The notes under the pieces were generated by a model, which ran no database searches, was not told the DNA's origin, and saw only the letters and a list, made by a program, of their open reading frames with translations. The translations under genes and the position numbers were made by a program. Source: Candidatus Poribacteria bacterium (GTDB taxonomy: Bacteria > Poribacteria > WGA-4E > WGA-3G). From it: 64,000 bases of DNA. The stretch lies in contig VXPE01000075.1 in assembly GCA_009839745.1 (NCBI GenBank), positions 1 to 64,000 of the forward strand, written 5' to 3'. Below are positions 50,749 through 60,263 of this stretch, in pieces (positions within the stretch are counted from its first letter, which is position 1; every line of letters begins with the position of its first letter).

Positions 50749-51432
50749 ATGCCTAATTTCGACCCTTATGAAGCAATCCTTGTGGTTACACAGTTCATTA
50801 TTCTGTTAACCTTTCATGAATGGGGACACGCCAAATCAGCGAACATGTTAGGGGATCCGACAGCGCGCGACCTTGGACGGATGTCGTTGAATCCGGGCGT
50901 ACACATTGACATTATCGGCACATTGATACTTCCGTTGCTCGGCACGCTTTTTGGGGGCGGTTTCTTCGGTTGGGCAAAACCGGTGCCGGTCAACCCGTTC
51001 AACCTGAAAAATCCGAGAAGGGACATGATGCTTATCGCCGCTGCAGGTCCCTTCATGAATATTGTCCTCACTTTTGGAATTTTGGGAGTGATTCGGCTAT
51101 TACTTGAATTTACCGCTTTTGATCCGGCGGGATCTCCACTTCATGCTGAGATTAACAGGCAATTAATTCGGACTGCCCTGATTAGTGTGTTTCTTGCAGC
51201 GTTTAACATGCTCCCACTTTTTCCGTTAGACGGTTTTAGTGTTGTGAGAGGTTTGCTCCCCGCAAGGACAGCGCACCAATTCGAGAAACTCAGTCCGTAT
51301 GGAATGCCGATTCTGATGTGTCTCATCTTTCTACCGGGTATCTTCGGTATACCGAACTATGTGTTCGGGTTCTTGAGCAATATCAGTTTTGAAACCCTAA
51401 ATCTGATTGCGAAAATTGTCGGTATTCGTTAG
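50749..51432 (+). CDS. Site-2-type membrane metalloprotease (M50)
   Basis: 227 aa, five to six membrane helices. Zinc motif HEWGH in LLTFHEWGHAKSANMLG (about residue 22-26) and the distal LFPLDGF in NMLPLFPLDGFSVVRGL. No PDZ domain, so it is the short YwhC/Rip-like type. Substrate unknown. Second gene of the run 49274-54340. Confidence 0.9.
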   Translation: MPNFDPYEAILVVTQFIILLTFHEWGHAKSANMLGDPTARDLGRMSLNPGVHIDIIGTLILPLLGTLFGGGFFGWAKPVPVNPFNLKNPRRDMMLIAAAGPFMNIVLTFGILGVIRLLLEFTAFDPAGSPLHAEINRQLIRTALISVFLAAFNMLPLFPLDGFSVVRGLLPARTAHQFEKLSPYGMPILMCLIFLPGIFGIPNYVFGFLSNISFETLNLIAKIVGIR

Positions 51433-51442
51433 TCCGAAACGC

Positions 51443-51531
51443 GCAGCCTGCAACATCGGCGCAGGCGGATATACGGAGAGGCATATAAAAGTTCAAACCG
51501 ACCTCACCGAACCGCAAGGTAAAATTAAAAG
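51443..51531 (+). repeat. Leader repeat before scpA
   Basis: GCCTGCAACATCGGCGCAGG forms a stem (GCCTGC/GCAGGC). Then GGATATACGGAGAGGCATAT and CTCACCGAACCGCAAGGT with AAAATTAAAAG (to 51531) directly before the scpA ATG. Confidence 0.8.
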
Positions 51532-52362
51532 ATGCTAACTGAAACAACGCCAACGCCCGCCTCTACAGCCCCAATATACTCCCTGAAGTTAGAAGGTTTC
51601 GAGGGACCGCTCGATCTGCTCCTCCATCTGATTCAGAAGGAGGAGATGGATATTTACGATATTCAGATTGCGCATATCACGGATCGGTACTTGGAATATG
51701 TGAATCTAATGGAGCAGTTAGATTTAGATGTGGCATCCGAATTTTTGGTGATGGCGGCAACACTTCTGCACATTAAATCGCAAAGTATCCTCCCACAACT
51801 CTCACCGGATGCTGAATACACCATCGGTGATCAAGAGCAACTCGTTAAGCAGCTCTTGGAGTACAAACAGTTCAAAGAGGCTGCCGAAGTTTTGGCGGTT
51901 TATGCCGAACGTCAGACATTAATCTACAGCAGAAATCCTAAAATACACGAAGATTTAGAGGGAGCGCGTTCGTTTGAAATCAAGGCGACGTTGTTCGATC
52001 TCCTTACCGCTTTTAAGGGGGTGAATGATCGAGCCGCAGAGATAGAAGTTGAAGAAACTTATGAAACGGTTGAAGAGGAAACAATAACCGTTGAAGATAA
52101 AATCGCTTTTATTGATAGGCAGTTGGAAACTGAAAACCAATTGCTCTTTGATGACCTGTTTCCCGTGACCTCGACCAAGACGGATCGAATTGTAACATTC
52201 CTCGCCATTTTAGAACTCATTCGGATAGGAAAAATCGTCACTGTTCAAACCGACCATTTCGAGAGTATTTATATCGTTAAGCAGGAGCAAGAGGCGGATG
52301 ATCGAGAGATTCCGCCACCTCCAACCGTTGAAAACACTCGTTCAGAAGAACGAAACAATTAG
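51532..52362 (+). CDS. scpA: Segregation and condensation protein A
   Basis: Kleisin subunit of the SMC-ScpAB complex that compacts chromosomes. 276 aa. N-terminal SMC-neck-binding part: LKLEGFEGPLDLLLHLIQKE then EMDIYDIQIAHITDRYLEYV. Acidic middle (VEEETITVEDKIAF). C-terminal winged helix (FLAILELIRIGKIVTVQTDH) binds the SMC head. SMC itself is not in the window. 11 nt before scpB. Confidence 0.95.
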   Translation: MLTETTPTPASTAPIYSLKLEGFEGPLDLLLHLIQKEEMDIYDIQIAHITDRYLEYVNLMEQLDLDVASEFLVMAATLLHIKSQSILPQLSPDAEYTIGDQEQLVKQLLEYKQFKEAAEVLAVYAERQTLIYSRNPKIHEDLEGARSFEIKATLFDLLTAFKGVNDRAAEIEVEETYETVEEETITVEDKIAFIDRQLETENQLLFDDLFPVTSTKTDRIVTFLAILELIRIGKIVTVQTDHFESIYIVKQEQEADDREIPPPPTVENTRSEERNN

Positions 52363-52373
52363 GAATTTGGTTT

Positions 52374-53015
52374 ATGGATTCTGAATATGTTACCGCTGTC
52401 GATTCGATACAGGAACCGGACGCGATACCCGCGCAAAACCCTAAATTAATTTTGGAAGCGATTCTGTTCGCCGCGAGCGAACCAATTTCGGTGGAACAGT
52501 TTCAAACCGTGCTGCCGGCGTTAGACAAACCCGCAATCCGGACGGAACTCGACGAACTGCGCCAAGACTATCAAGAAATGAGACGGAGTTTTCGTCTCAT
52601 TGAAATAGCGAATGGTTACCAAATCTGCACGGATCCAGAATACGCAGCGTGGATTCAGAAGTTTTATACGCGTCAGGTTCGGGTCAAACTGTCGCCATCA
52701 GCACTTGAAACACTCGCAATTGTTGCTTACAAGCAACCTATCACGCGGACGGATGTCGCTGCGCTTCGCGGTGTGAACAGTGACAGTGTAATCAACTCAC
52801 TGGTAGAGAAAGGACTGGTTCGTATCGCTGGGAGAAAAGATGGGCGCTCCTTACTCTTTTCAACCACAGACGAGTTCCTCTTACAATTCGGCTTGAAAGA
52901 TCCCTCTGAGTTGCCCTCACTTGAAGAAATAGATGAACTCCTGAATACATCAAACGGAAACGAACCTGCCCAAAACGCCCTGCCAGCGGCTATGGAGGAG
53001 AACGCCGAGCAATGA
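52374..53015 (+). CDS. scpB: Segregation and condensation protein B
   Basis: 213 aa. Two winged-helix domains: [20 protein letters not shown] and [19 protein letters not shown] then [26 protein letters not shown]-type segment [20 protein letters not shown] is also typical. It bridges ScpA in the SMC complex. The stop overlaps the thrC start by 4 nt (ATGA). Confidence 0.95.
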   Translation: MDSEYVTAVDSIQEPDAIPAQNPKLILEAILFAASEPISVEQFQTVLPALDKPAIRTELDELRQDYQEMRRSFRLIEIANGYQICTDPEYAAWIQKFYTRQVRVKLSPSALETLAIVAYKQPITRTDVAALRGVNSDSVINSLVEKGLVRIAGRKDGRSLLFSTTDEFLLQFGLKDPSELPSLEEIDELLNTSNGNEPAQNALPAAMEENAEQ

Positions 53016-54340
53016 ACTACGACGCATGGTTCCAGTGCAGCGCAGGATGCGATGAGACCTATCCGCTTACAGAAGTTATCTATCGGTGCAAAAACTGTGG
53101 CGGACTGTTAGAGGTCCGGCACGATATGGACCTGTTAAAACAGCGGCGTGCTACTGAATGGAAGACCCTCTTTGAACAGCGCTACATGCGCACGCAATAT
53201 CCGTATGGCAGCGGTGTCTGGGGGAAAAAGGAACTCGTCTGCCCAATCATTGATGATAATAACATCATTTCTATGTATGAGGGGGGGACCAATCTGTTCT
53301 GGGCAGAACGGCTCGGTAATCAACTCGGGGTGAGTGACCTGTGGATTAAACAGTGCGGTAACAGCCATACCGGCTCATTTAAAGACCTCGGGATGACCGT
53401 TTTGGTCTCAATGGTCAAACAAATCATGGCTGGGTCCGGAAATCTTCGCGCTGTCATGTGTGCATCAACTGGCGACACCTCCGCCGCTTTGGCAGCGTAT
53501 GCATCTGCAGCCGGTATTCCAGCGGTCATCCTGTTACCGAAAGCGAAAGTTACACGTGAGCAACTTATTCAACCTATTGCGAATGGTGCCTTGACGCTTT
53601 CACTTGAGACAGATTTTGATGGATGTATGGAAATCGTTCAAAAACTCTCTGCGCGAAAAGATTTCTACCTCGCCAATTCTATCAACTCCCTCCGGATTGA
53701 AGGGCAGAAAACGATTAGCATTGAGATTGTGCAGCAGTTCGATTGGGAAGTGCCGGATTGGGTAATCATTCCCGGGGGAAACCTCGGCAATGTTTCCGCA
53801 CTCGGACTCGGCTTTTTAATGATGCTGGAACTCGGTATCATTGACAAACTTCCGCGCATTGCTTGTGCCCAAGCAGAACGCGCGAATCCGCTGTATCGAA
53901 GCTATCAAACAGGATTCACAGAGTTTCATGCTATCACCGCACAAGCCACACAAGCCACAGCAATTCAGATTGGAAATCCGGTCTCTATTCACCGTGCTAT
54001 CCGAACGTTACGACGGTTCGATGGTATTGTTGACCAAGCGACTGAGGAAGAACTGGCAGACGCTGCAGCGAGAGCCGATAGGACAGGTTTGTTCAATTGC
54101 CCGCACACCGGAGTGGCGTTGGCTGTTCTTATAAAAATGGTCGAGCGAAAACAGATCCGTCCAGATGACAGGGTTATCGTTATCTCTACAGCGAATGGAC
54201 TCAAATTCCCAGATTTCAAGGGGGCATATCACGATATCACGCCTGGGGAACCCCCGCCTCGCTATCTAAATACGCCACTTGAATTGGAAGCAGACTATGA
54301 GAAGGTTCTGCAACAGATTTCCATGCACCTTGACGCATAA
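53012..54340 (+). CDS. thrC: Threonine synthase
   Basis: PLP enzyme that converts O-phosphohomoserine to threonine. 442 aa. The N-terminal zinc-ribbon-like part has [20 protein letters not shown] then CGG. The PLP Lys is in [20 protein letters not shown], with [19 protein letters not shown] and the phosphate-binding [12 protein letters not shown]. Coupled to scpB by overlap although the functions are unrelated. Confidence 0.93.
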   Translation: MNYDAWFQCSAGCDETYPLTEVIYRCKNCGGLLEVRHDMDLLKQRRATEWKTLFEQRYMRTQYPYGSGVWGKKELVCPIIDDNNIISMYEGGTNLFWAERLGNQLGVSDLWIKQCGNSHTGSFKDLGMTVLVSMVKQIMAGSGNLRAVMCASTGDTSAALAAYASAAGIPAVILLPKAKVTREQLIQPIANGALTLSLETDFDGCMEIVQKLSARKDFYLANSINSLRIEGQKTISIEIVQQFDWEVPDWVIIPGGNLGNVSALGLGFLMMLELGIIDKLPRIACAQAERANPLYRSYQTGFTEFHAITAQATQATAIQIGNPVSIHRAIRTLRRFDGIVDQATEEELADAAARADRTGLFNCPHTGVALAVLIKMVERKQIRPDDRVIVISTANGLKFPDFKGAYHDITPGEPPPRYLNTPLELEADYEKVLQQISMHLDA

Positions 54341-54348
54341 CACATCGC

Positions 54349-55122
54349 TTACTTGATGTTATCCGTTGACAGTTTCAGCGAGGCCCGAACGGCTTGCCGC
54401 ACCGTATCACAGATACGCAGGGCGTGTTGCATGTCCTCAGCAGTCGCTGAATCACCCGGATAGCGGGAATCTACCGCATACTCTGTGATTCTCTTAAAAT
54501 CAGGCTGCCACTGCGACCAAGCAGGCAGCATCGGCACAATCAACACCAGCAATTCTTCAAGGTCATGCGTCCTGGGGACGGGAATGTCTGACTCCTGAAG
54601 CCATGCCTTGAGATATTTTTCAATACACTGTTGTGCATGGAAACAGATAGAATTGTGAAATGGGCGAGATGCCTGTCGCGCCAATTCTGCCATATCATAA
54701 TCTTCTTCAGCCTTCTCTATCCACTCCAGCGTCAACGGATTCATGCAGTTCTGCTCCTTCTTGACAGCGTTTGACGTGCCTCGCCAGTTTCCTCTATTGT
54801 AATCCACATCGGATCCATAAAGAAAATCGCCTTTTTCAGTGATCTCTCGAAGGAACCAATCGTTATACGAGACGCGAGACGCTATTTCTTTCGGCGAACG
54901 CACCAAAAGATCCAAACTGAAGCGATCCGGAATACGTTGCTGGATTTCCACAGCCTTGCTGCGAAATTCCGATTTCGGGATATCCATGACAACAAGTATA
55001 TCCACATCCGAGCCTTCGGTAGGCGTGCCGTAGGCATAGGAACCGAAGAGGATCACTTGTAGCGGCGTGAATTCGCGTACGATGTCGTCGCATGTCGCTT
55101 GAATAGCTTCCCGGGTAACCAT
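54349..55122 (-). CDS. Fused nucleotidyltransferase (MNT) and HEPN-domain protein
   Basis: 257 aa from ATG at 55122 (AAGGAG about 10 nt before). Residues about 1-105: minimal nucleotidyltransferase with VILFGSYAYGTPTEGSDVDI, the GS-x(10)-D-x-D signature. Residues about 125-250: HEPN domain with WIEKAEEDYDMAELARQ, CFHAQQCIEKYLKAWLQESD and THDLEELLVLI. MNT and HEPN usually come as two neighbouring genes, some being toxin-antitoxin pairs in which MNT AMPylates HEPN. The RNase motif R-x(4-6)-H is not clear here, so it may not be a toxin. Confidence 0.85.
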   Translation of the reverse strand: MVTREAIQATCDDIVREFTPLQVILFGSYAYGTPTEGSDVDILVVMDIPKSEFRSKAVEIQQRIPDRFSLDLLVRSPKEIASRVSYNDWFLREITEKGDFLYGSDVDYNRGNWRGTSNAVKKEQNCMNPLTLEWIEKAEEDYDMAELARQASRPFHNSICFHAQQCIEKYLKAWLQESDIPVPRTHDLEELLVLIVPMLPAWSQWQPDFKRITEYAVDSRYPGDSATAEDMQHALRICDTVRQAVRASLKLSTDNIK

Positions 55123-55185
55123 GCATGCGTTCTCCTTTATCGAATTCCTATGAGAGTTTAGCATAGGTTCGGGCGCGGGGACAAG

Positions 55186-55368
55186 TTATTTTTCCATACC
55201 CTTTGATGAAAGGCGATCAGAATATACCAAGTTGTTGTCAAAACGACTGTATAATTCCTTCATATCGTTCAGGGTATCGTCGTAGATGGTGGTTTTGTGT
55301 TTACTCCAGACGTTCTGATGTGCATGACCACGATAAGCCGCGTATTCTGCAAATTTCCAGATTTTCAT
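55186..55368 (-). CDS. Small protein, function unknown
   Basis: 60 aa from ATG at 55368, with GGGGAGG about 8 nt upstream, a strong ribosome-binding site. MKIWKFAEYAAYRGHAHQNV then WSKHKTTIYDDTLNDMKELY. Soluble and charged. It precedes the MNT-HEPN gene by 63 nt on the same strand; an antitoxin or partner role is only a guess. Confidence 0.5.
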   Translation of the reverse strand: MKIWKFAEYAAYRGHAHQNVWSKHKTTIYDDTLNDMKELYSRFDNNLVYSDRLSSKGMEK

Positions 55369-55398
55369 ATTCTTTACCTCCCCTAACACCCTAACACC

Positions 55399-55620
55399 TT
55401 ATTCGTCCGATGGCAGCACATGATCTAAAAAAAGCCAATTGCTATATTCAGCTCTACGATTGTCTACACCCATCTGAATTTTATGTTCTGTTTGGATATA
55501 AAATTGAGAGAACGCAGGTTTAGAGAAATGGCGAACAACTGCCTCTACGATTATAGCCTCATGGGGTGCTTCCCTATTACAATCAGGACACACGGAGTTC
55601 AACAGGTTGAAGACGACCAA
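55399..55620 (-). CDS. Possible small CxxC protein, start uncertain
   Basis: 73 codons from a TTG at 55620: VVFNLLNSVCPDCNREAPHE then AIIVEAVVRHFSKPAFSQFY and DNRRAEYSNWLFLDHVLPSD. The CPDC knuckle and domain-like composition suggest a real protein, but no ribosome-binding site supports the TTG. An ATG in another frame 13 nt upstream (reading MTTKFG) would join it after a one-base shift, so the 5' end may be frameshifted. Confidence 0.35.
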   Translation of the reverse strand: MVVFNLLNSVCPDCNREAPHEAIIVEAVVRHFSKPAFSQFYIQTEHKIQMGVDNRRAEYSNWLFLDHVLPSDE

Positions 55621-56139
55621 ATTTAGTAGTCATAAGATGATTCTCGCTTTGTATCAGTTCGGTTTGGAATAGAGACTGCGCCAAGCGGTGCGAAGGAAGT
55701 TCTCTATCAATTGCGCTGAGCAGAGTATAACACAAACCGCTTTGAGATGTCAAAGAGATTGCACATCTGCAGGTGTGAAGATACGCACACCTGCACGATT
55801 TCACACTCAACAAAACGCATACAACGCCTGTAGCACTTTCAGAGAATACCCTTTGGGATATTGTATTCAAAATCCTTTTTTTGTCAAATTTTTAATGTGA
55901 GAAAACCCAGTCGTTACAAGGGTTATCTGCGTAAATCGGGCGAGGTTCGGAAACCTCGCCAGCGGAGCTGGAGCGTTTTGATGTTTTTAAAATGTCTACC
56001 TATTTTTTCAATTCACCATAAAGGATCCTGAACAGACAACGAAACAACGATAAGAATTTGCAACAAATATACCAAATATGGTATAATTTAAATGTTGGCT
56101 CATAAGCATGTCAAAATTATAAGCAATAGGAGGAAATGC
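55621..56139. other. Long intergenic region with two strong hairpins
   Basis: Hairpin 1: TGCAGGTGTG (55768-55777) and CACACCTGCA (55786-55795), 10-bp perfect stem, 8-nt loop. Hairpin 2: GGCGAGGTT and AACCTCGCC around CGGA (about 55938-55959), of the same family as the terminator at 61121. The region also holds the xylose isomerase promoter. No convincing gene. Confidence 0.55.
56058..56087 (+). promoter_or_regulatory. Promoter and palindrome of xylA
   Basis: TTGCAA (56058-56063), 18-nt spacer, TGG-TATAAT (-10 at 56082-56087). ATACCA and TGGTAT around AATA (56069-56084) form a palindrome that overlaps the -10, a possible operator. Confidence 0.6.
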
Positions 56140-57309
56140 ATGTCAGAATTGTATCAGCCTAAGCCTGAGCATAAGTTTACCTTTGGATTATGGACGGTCG
56201 GTAATCCCGGTCGCGATCCATTTGGTGATGTTGTCAGGCCCCCTTTGAAACCTACATATACAGTCCAAAAATTAAGCGAACTCGGCGCATACGGCGTTAA
56301 TTTACATGACAACGACCTCGTCCCCTTTGATGCTTCAGCCGTTGAACGCGATAAAATTGTTAGCGAATTCAAGCAGGCACTCGCCGATCACGGTATGAAG
56401 GTGCCGATGGCAACAACAAATCTCTTCTACCATCCAATCTTTAAAGACGGAGCGTTTACCGCTAATGATCCGAAGGTGCGAGCATTCGCAATCCAGAAAA
56501 CCTTGAACGCCATTGATCTCGGTGTTGAACTCGGCGCGACCGTTTATGTATTTTGGGGTGGGCGTGAAGGCTCCGAAGTAGATGCCTCTAAAAACGGACC
56601 CGATACCGTCAAGTGGAATCGGGAGGCGATGAACTACTTCACGCATTACGTCAAAGACCAAGGTTACGACCTCTGCTTCGCGCTTGAAGCAAAACCGAAT
56701 GAACCCCGCGGCGACATCTACTTACCGACAACGGGACACATGCTCCACTTTATTGAGACGCTTGACCACCCAGAAATGGTCGGTGTGAACCCCGAATTTG
56801 CCCACGAAACGATGGCAGGTTTGAGTTTCATTCACGGTGTCGCACAAGCCTACGAATCGGGTAAACTCTTCCATATTGATCTCAACGACCAGAAAATGAG
56901 TCGTTTCGACCAAGACCTGCGTTTCGGTTCTGAAAATATCAAGAGTGCATTCTTCCTCGTCAAATTCCTTGAAGATGTGAACTGGGACGGCTCTCGTCAC
57001 TTTGATGCCCACGCCTACAGAACTGAAGACGAACAAGGGGTCTGGGACTTTGCCGCAGGATGCATGCGAAGCTATCTGATTCTGAAAGAGAAAGCACGCC
57101 GTTTCAACGAAGATGCGGAAATTCAAGGGATTCTCGCTGAAATACAAGCACGCGATCCTGAACTCGAAGCACTCATGGCACATTACAACGCCGAGAGCGT
57201 CGGAAAACTCAGAAAGATTGATTTTGAACCCGATACCCTTGCACAAAAAGGACTCGGATACGAGAAATTGGATCAACTCACATTTGAGGTTTTAATGGGG
57301 ATCAGGTAA
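56140..57309 (+). CDS. xylA: Xylose isomerase
   Basis: Interconverts D-xylose and D-xylulose (and glucose/fructose). 389 aa from ATG at 56140 with AGGAGG 7 nt upstream; an in-frame ATG at 56092 has none. Conserved parts: [29 protein letters not shown] (catalytic His/Asp), [38 protein letters not shown] and HIDLNDQK with [10 protein letters not shown] for the metals. Length and start fit class I (actinobacterial-type) enzymes. No xylulokinase or transporter follows. Confidence 0.95.
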   Translation: MSELYQPKPEHKFTFGLWTVGNPGRDPFGDVVRPPLKPTYTVQKLSELGAYGVNLHDNDLVPFDASAVERDKIVSEFKQALADHGMKVPMATTNLFYHPIFKDGAFTANDPKVRAFAIQKTLNAIDLGVELGATVYVFWGGREGSEVDASKNGPDTVKWNREAMNYFTHYVKDQGYDLCFALEAKPNEPRGDIYLPTTGHMLHFIETLDHPEMVGVNPEFAHETMAGLSFIHGVAQAYESGKLFHIDLNDQKMSRFDQDLRFGSENIKSAFFLVKFLEDVNWDGSRHFDAHAYRTEDEQGVWDFAAGCMRSYLILKEKARRFNEDAEIQGILAEIQARDPELEALMAHYNAESVGKLRKIDFEPDTLAQKGLGYEKLDQLTFEVLMGIR

Positions 57310-57440
57310 GCCAAACTTTTACCTGCGGGTTTACGAGGGTGCGCGTGAAACTCCCGCCCCACTGGGAGTAATTGGCAGTCAGTTGTCGGTAAAGAGGTTT
57401 CATCTCACACGGGGTACTCCTAAAGATAGCCTCCAATCCC
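57310..57440. other. Intergenic stretch after xylA
   Basis: GTAATTGGCAGTCAGTTGTC then GGTAAAGAGG (about 57367) belongs to the dispersed GTTGTC/GTTATC repeat family. No gene. Confidence 0.4.
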
Positions 57441-57528
57441 GTAGCTCGTAATGAAATGGAGAGCGGATTTAAGGAACGCATCCGATAGGTCTAACGCCCG
57501 TTGTTCCTCCGCAAGGTAAAATTTAAAA
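57441..57528 (+). repeat. Leader repeat before cstA, diverged
   Basis: GTAGCTCGTAATGAAATGGA then GAGCGGATTTAAGGAACGC, then TTCCTCCGCAAGG and TAAAATTTAAAA directly before the ATG. Same block order as at 47345 and 51443. Confidence 0.7.
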
Positions 57529-59421
57529 ATGAATACGCTTATTATTGCGATCTTAAGCTTCATCGGTTTCATTGTTGCCTATCATACCTATGGCAAATGG
57601 TTGGCGAGAAAGATTTTCGGATTAGATGCCCAAGCCACAGTACCGAGTCAGGAGCTGCGAGATGATGTCGATTACGTTCCAACGAAAAAAGAGGTCATCT
57701 TTGGGCACCATTTCACGAGTATCGCGGGTACAGGTCCAATCGTAGGACCTGCCATTGCCGTTTTCTGGGGATGGCTACCGGCGTTGCTTTGGGTTGTCCT
57801 CGGCTCGGTTTTCATCGGTGCTGTCCATGACTTCGGGGCACTCGTTGTCTCCCTCCGTAACCGTGGGCAAAGTGTCGGCGAAGTTGCAGGGCGGATGATC
57901 GGTCCACGCGCGAAATTTCTCTTCCTTTTCGTCCTTTTTATGGGGTTGACCATTGTTCTTGCCATTTTTGGCTTGGTCATTGCCCTGATTTTCTCCTACT
58001 ACCCTGAATCCGTCCTGTCCGTTTGGGTGGAAATTCCGCTCGCTGTTGCCATCGGTGTCTGGATCTATCGTAGGGGGGGCAATATTCTCATTCCCTCGAT
58101 TGTCGCGCTCGGTATCATGTACATCGGGATGGCAGTTGGTGCGTATCTCCTACCGATCGATCTCTCGCAATGGTTCGGCATCCCCTTGCTCGGAAAAACT
58201 TACCTAAACGTTGTGGTGATCTGGACACTGGTGCTTTTCGTCTACTGCTTTATCGCCTCGGTATTACCCGTCTGGACGCTTCTGCAACCGCGTGATTTCA
58301 TCAACAGCCATGAACTTGTATTAGCACTTCTCCTATTAGTGCTTGGACTTGCCGTTGCAGGTTTCACAGGCAGAGCGGATCTGACAGCCTCCGCGCCGGC
58401 TGTTGCCTCAGACATCCCACCCGATGCTCCACCGATTTGGCCCTTCCTCTTTATTACGATTGCGTGCGGTGCGGTCAGCGGTTTCCACTGTATGGTGAGT
58501 TCCGGGACTTCCAGTAAACAGGTCGCCTCCGAAGGCGACGCGCAATACGTCGGATACGGGGCGATGCTACTCGAGGGTGGACTTGCCGTTATCGTTATTC
58601 TTGCCTGCTGTGCTGGCATCGGTATGGGGATTTTCAACCGGACGGGGACTGGTGCAAACTATACCTTCCAACCGATTGTCAAGGCAGATAGCGCAACCCC
58701 TGTTACGAATCACGACGCCTGGAAAGCGCGCTACGCTATCAAAACGGAAACAAGTGCTGACGGGACGACTACGGTCGTCAGCGGTTGGGCAAGCCACGGA
58801 CTCAAGGCGAAGGTGAGTGCGTTTGTGGACGGAGGTGGAAATTTCCTCGCCTCCCTCGGTATTCCGCTCAAGATGGGCATTGCGATTATGGCGGTTCTCG
58901 TTGCGAGTTTCGCCGCTACAACGTTAGACACAGCGACACGACTCCAACGGTATGTTATCTATGAACTGGCGCAAACGGTTAACTTCAAGCCGTTAACCAA
59001 CCGTTATATAGCGACTGCGTTCGCGTTAGTGCTCGCCGCCGCAGTTGCGCTGCTACAGGGACCGAGTGGTCCTGGCAGTGGCGGTTTGACGCTCTGGCCC
59101 CTCTTCGGTGCGACAAATCAACTCTTAGCCGGATTAGCCTTCATGGTCATCGTTTTCTATCTCCTACGCCGCAACAAACCGATCTGGTTCGCACTCCTGC
59201 CGATGATCGTCATGCTCATCATGCCTGCATGGGCAATGCTCCACCAGATGTTCAATCCTGAAACAGGATGGCTTTTCACTGGCAAATATTTACTCTTCGG
59301 ATTCGGTGTTGTCGTGGAGGCGTTACAGGTCTGGATGATCGCTGAAGGGGTCCTCGCGTGGCGACACGCCCGTGGCAACTACCCGGAACTTCCACCGTTG
59401 GAAAGTTTCGCCACCGATTGA
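57529..59421 (+). CDS. cstA: Carbon starvation protein CstA (peptide/pyruvate transporter)
   Basis: 630 aa, about 15 membrane helices. CstA-family proteins take up peptides or pyruvate. Typical segments: HFTSIAGTGPIVGPAIAVFW, VHDFGALVVSLRNRGQSVGE, GFHCMVSSGTSSKQVASEGD (near residue 325) and VASFAATTLDTATRLQRYVI, then LFGATNQLLAGLAFMVIVFY. Length is slightly shorter than E. coli CstA (about 700). Single gene with own leader. Confidence 0.95.
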   Translation: MNTLIIAILSFIGFIVAYHTYGKWLARKIFGLDAQATVPSQELRDDVDYVPTKKEVIFGHHFTSIAGTGPIVGPAIAVFWGWLPALLWVVLGSVFIGAVHDFGALVVSLRNRGQSVGEVAGRMIGPRAKFLFLFVLFMGLTIVLAIFGLVIALIFSYYPESVLSVWVEIPLAVAIGVWIYRRGGNILIPSIVALGIMYIGMAVGAYLLPIDLSQWFGIPLLGKTYLNVVVIWTLVLFVYCFIASVLPVWTLLQPRDFINSHELVLALLLLVLGLAVAGFTGRADLTASAPAVASDIPPDAPPIWPFLFITIACGAVSGFHCMVSSGTSSKQVASEGDAQYVGYGAMLLEGGLAVIVILACCAGIGMGIFNRTGTGANYTFQPIVKADSATPVTNHDAWKARYAIKTETSADGTTTVVSGWASHGLKAKVSAFVDGGGNFLASLGIPLKMGIAIMAVLVASFAATTLDTATRLQRYVIYELAQTVNFKPLTNRYIATAFALVLAAAVALLQGPSGPGSGGLTLWPLFGATNQLLAGLAFMVIVFYLLRRNKPIWFALLPMIVMLIMPAWAMLHQMFNPETGWLFTGKYLLFGFGVVVEALQVWMIAEGVLAWRHARGNYPELPPLESFATD

Positions 59422-59484
59422 AAATCAATCCTCGCATAATTTCTTCCATCAGCACTCTATACCAATTTTTCATCGCTTAAAACT

Positions 59485-59518
59485 TTAACAAAATTTAATT
59501 TGACTTTAATTTTGTTAA
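59485..59518. promoter_or_regulatory. Palindromic operator at the DUF2089 operon promoter
   Basis: TTAACAAAATT (59485-59495) and AATTTTGTTAA (59508-59518) are perfect 11-bp inverted arms 12 nt apart. They surround the -35 TTGACT (59500-59505). Confidence 0.65.
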
Positions 59519-59528
59519 ATGCTATCAT
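59500..59528 (+). promoter_or_regulatory. Promoter of the DUF2089 operon
   Basis: TTGACT (59500-59505), 17-nt spacer, TATCAT (59523-59528); 46 nt before the ATG, with GGAAGAAGGA as ribosome-binding site. Confidence 0.6.
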
Positions 59529-59574
59529 ATTATAAATGCCTTAAACCGCGTTTAAGTTTAAGGGAAGAAGGAAT

Positions 59575-59868
59575 ATGACAGATACACAAATTCCGAAGTG
59601 GCTGTCTGCCTTGAGTGAAGAAGAACTCCACTTCGTCAAACGATTTGTCTTAGCCTCCGGGTCGCTCAAGGACTTAGCAAAACAGTATAAAGTTTCATAT
59701 CCAACCTTGAGAATCCGGTTGGATCGGCTTATAGACAAAATTAATATCGTTGATGACTCCGATGCGGAAAACCCGTTTTTATTGAAAATTCGGTTGCTGG
59801 TCGCGGAAGGTACGTTGACGCAAGCCGCCGCAAGGGCACTTATCAAGGCTTACGAGGAATCAAAATAA
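59575..59868 (+). CDS. DUF2089-family helix-turn-helix protein
   Basis: 97 aa. WLSALSEEELHFVKRFVLAS then GSLKDLAKQYKVSYPTLRIR matches DUF2089, a sigma-region-4-like HTH, with the second half LVAEGTLTQAAARALIKAY also typical. Probably a DNA-binding regulator of its own operon. Its stop overlaps the next start (TAATG). Confidence 0.88.
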   Translation: MTDTQIPKWLSALSEEELHFVKRFVLASGSLKDLAKQYKVSYPTLRIRLDRLIDKINIVDDSDAENPFLLKIRLLVAEGTLTQAAARALIKAYEESK

Positions 59869-60263
59869 TGAATGAAACTTGGATTTCACAGCAAGAACTG
59901 GGTATTTTAATGATGGTGATATTCATTCCTCTCGGTCCAATCGTCGGAACATTGGGATGGTTGTTTGTTCCAAAAGGAAAAGCCAAAAAACTTACTTTAG
60001 GTGTTCTCGCTTTTGGATGTGTCATGGGTTTCGTATTGTTGGTGTTTGGTATAATCGCATATTTCTTCGGACAACCGCGTTGGGTATGGTTGAGGTCCAT
60101 TTTTTTCGGTCTAAATGACACAGTTCTATTTGCCTTTGTTTATTGGGTAATTCTCAAAAGATATAGAGAAGCCGAACTCAGAAAATCGATGTCTGAAGAC
60201 CTCACATTCGGAGGGAACAAGACGCAGGACATAAATAACAGGAAAGAGAAGGAGGAATTCTGA
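59868..60263 (+). CDS. Small membrane protein, paralogue 1 of 3
   Basis: 131 aa, three to four membrane helices. Shares with the next two genes the start MNE(T/P)WI, a Gly-rich first helix, (F)VPKGKAKKLTLGV, GIIAYFFGQPRWVW and the end EAELRKSMSEDLTFGGN. The soluble tail is likely cytoplasmic. Proteins of this type often sit beside DUF2089 in other phyla (from memory, not checked). No function known. Confidence 0.75.
   Translation: MNETWISQQELGILMMVIFIPLGPIVGTLGWLFVPKGKAKKLTLGVLAFGCVMGFVLLVFGIIAYFFGQPRWVWLRSIFFGLNDTVLFAFVYWVILKRYREAELRKSMSEDLTFGGNKTQDINNRKEKEEF

Noticed and set aside
55583-55870. Minus-strand open frame of 95 codons upstream of the CxxC small gene
   Set aside because: It runs through the strong hairpin at 55768-55795, is Cys/Ser-rich without pattern and has no ribosome-binding site.
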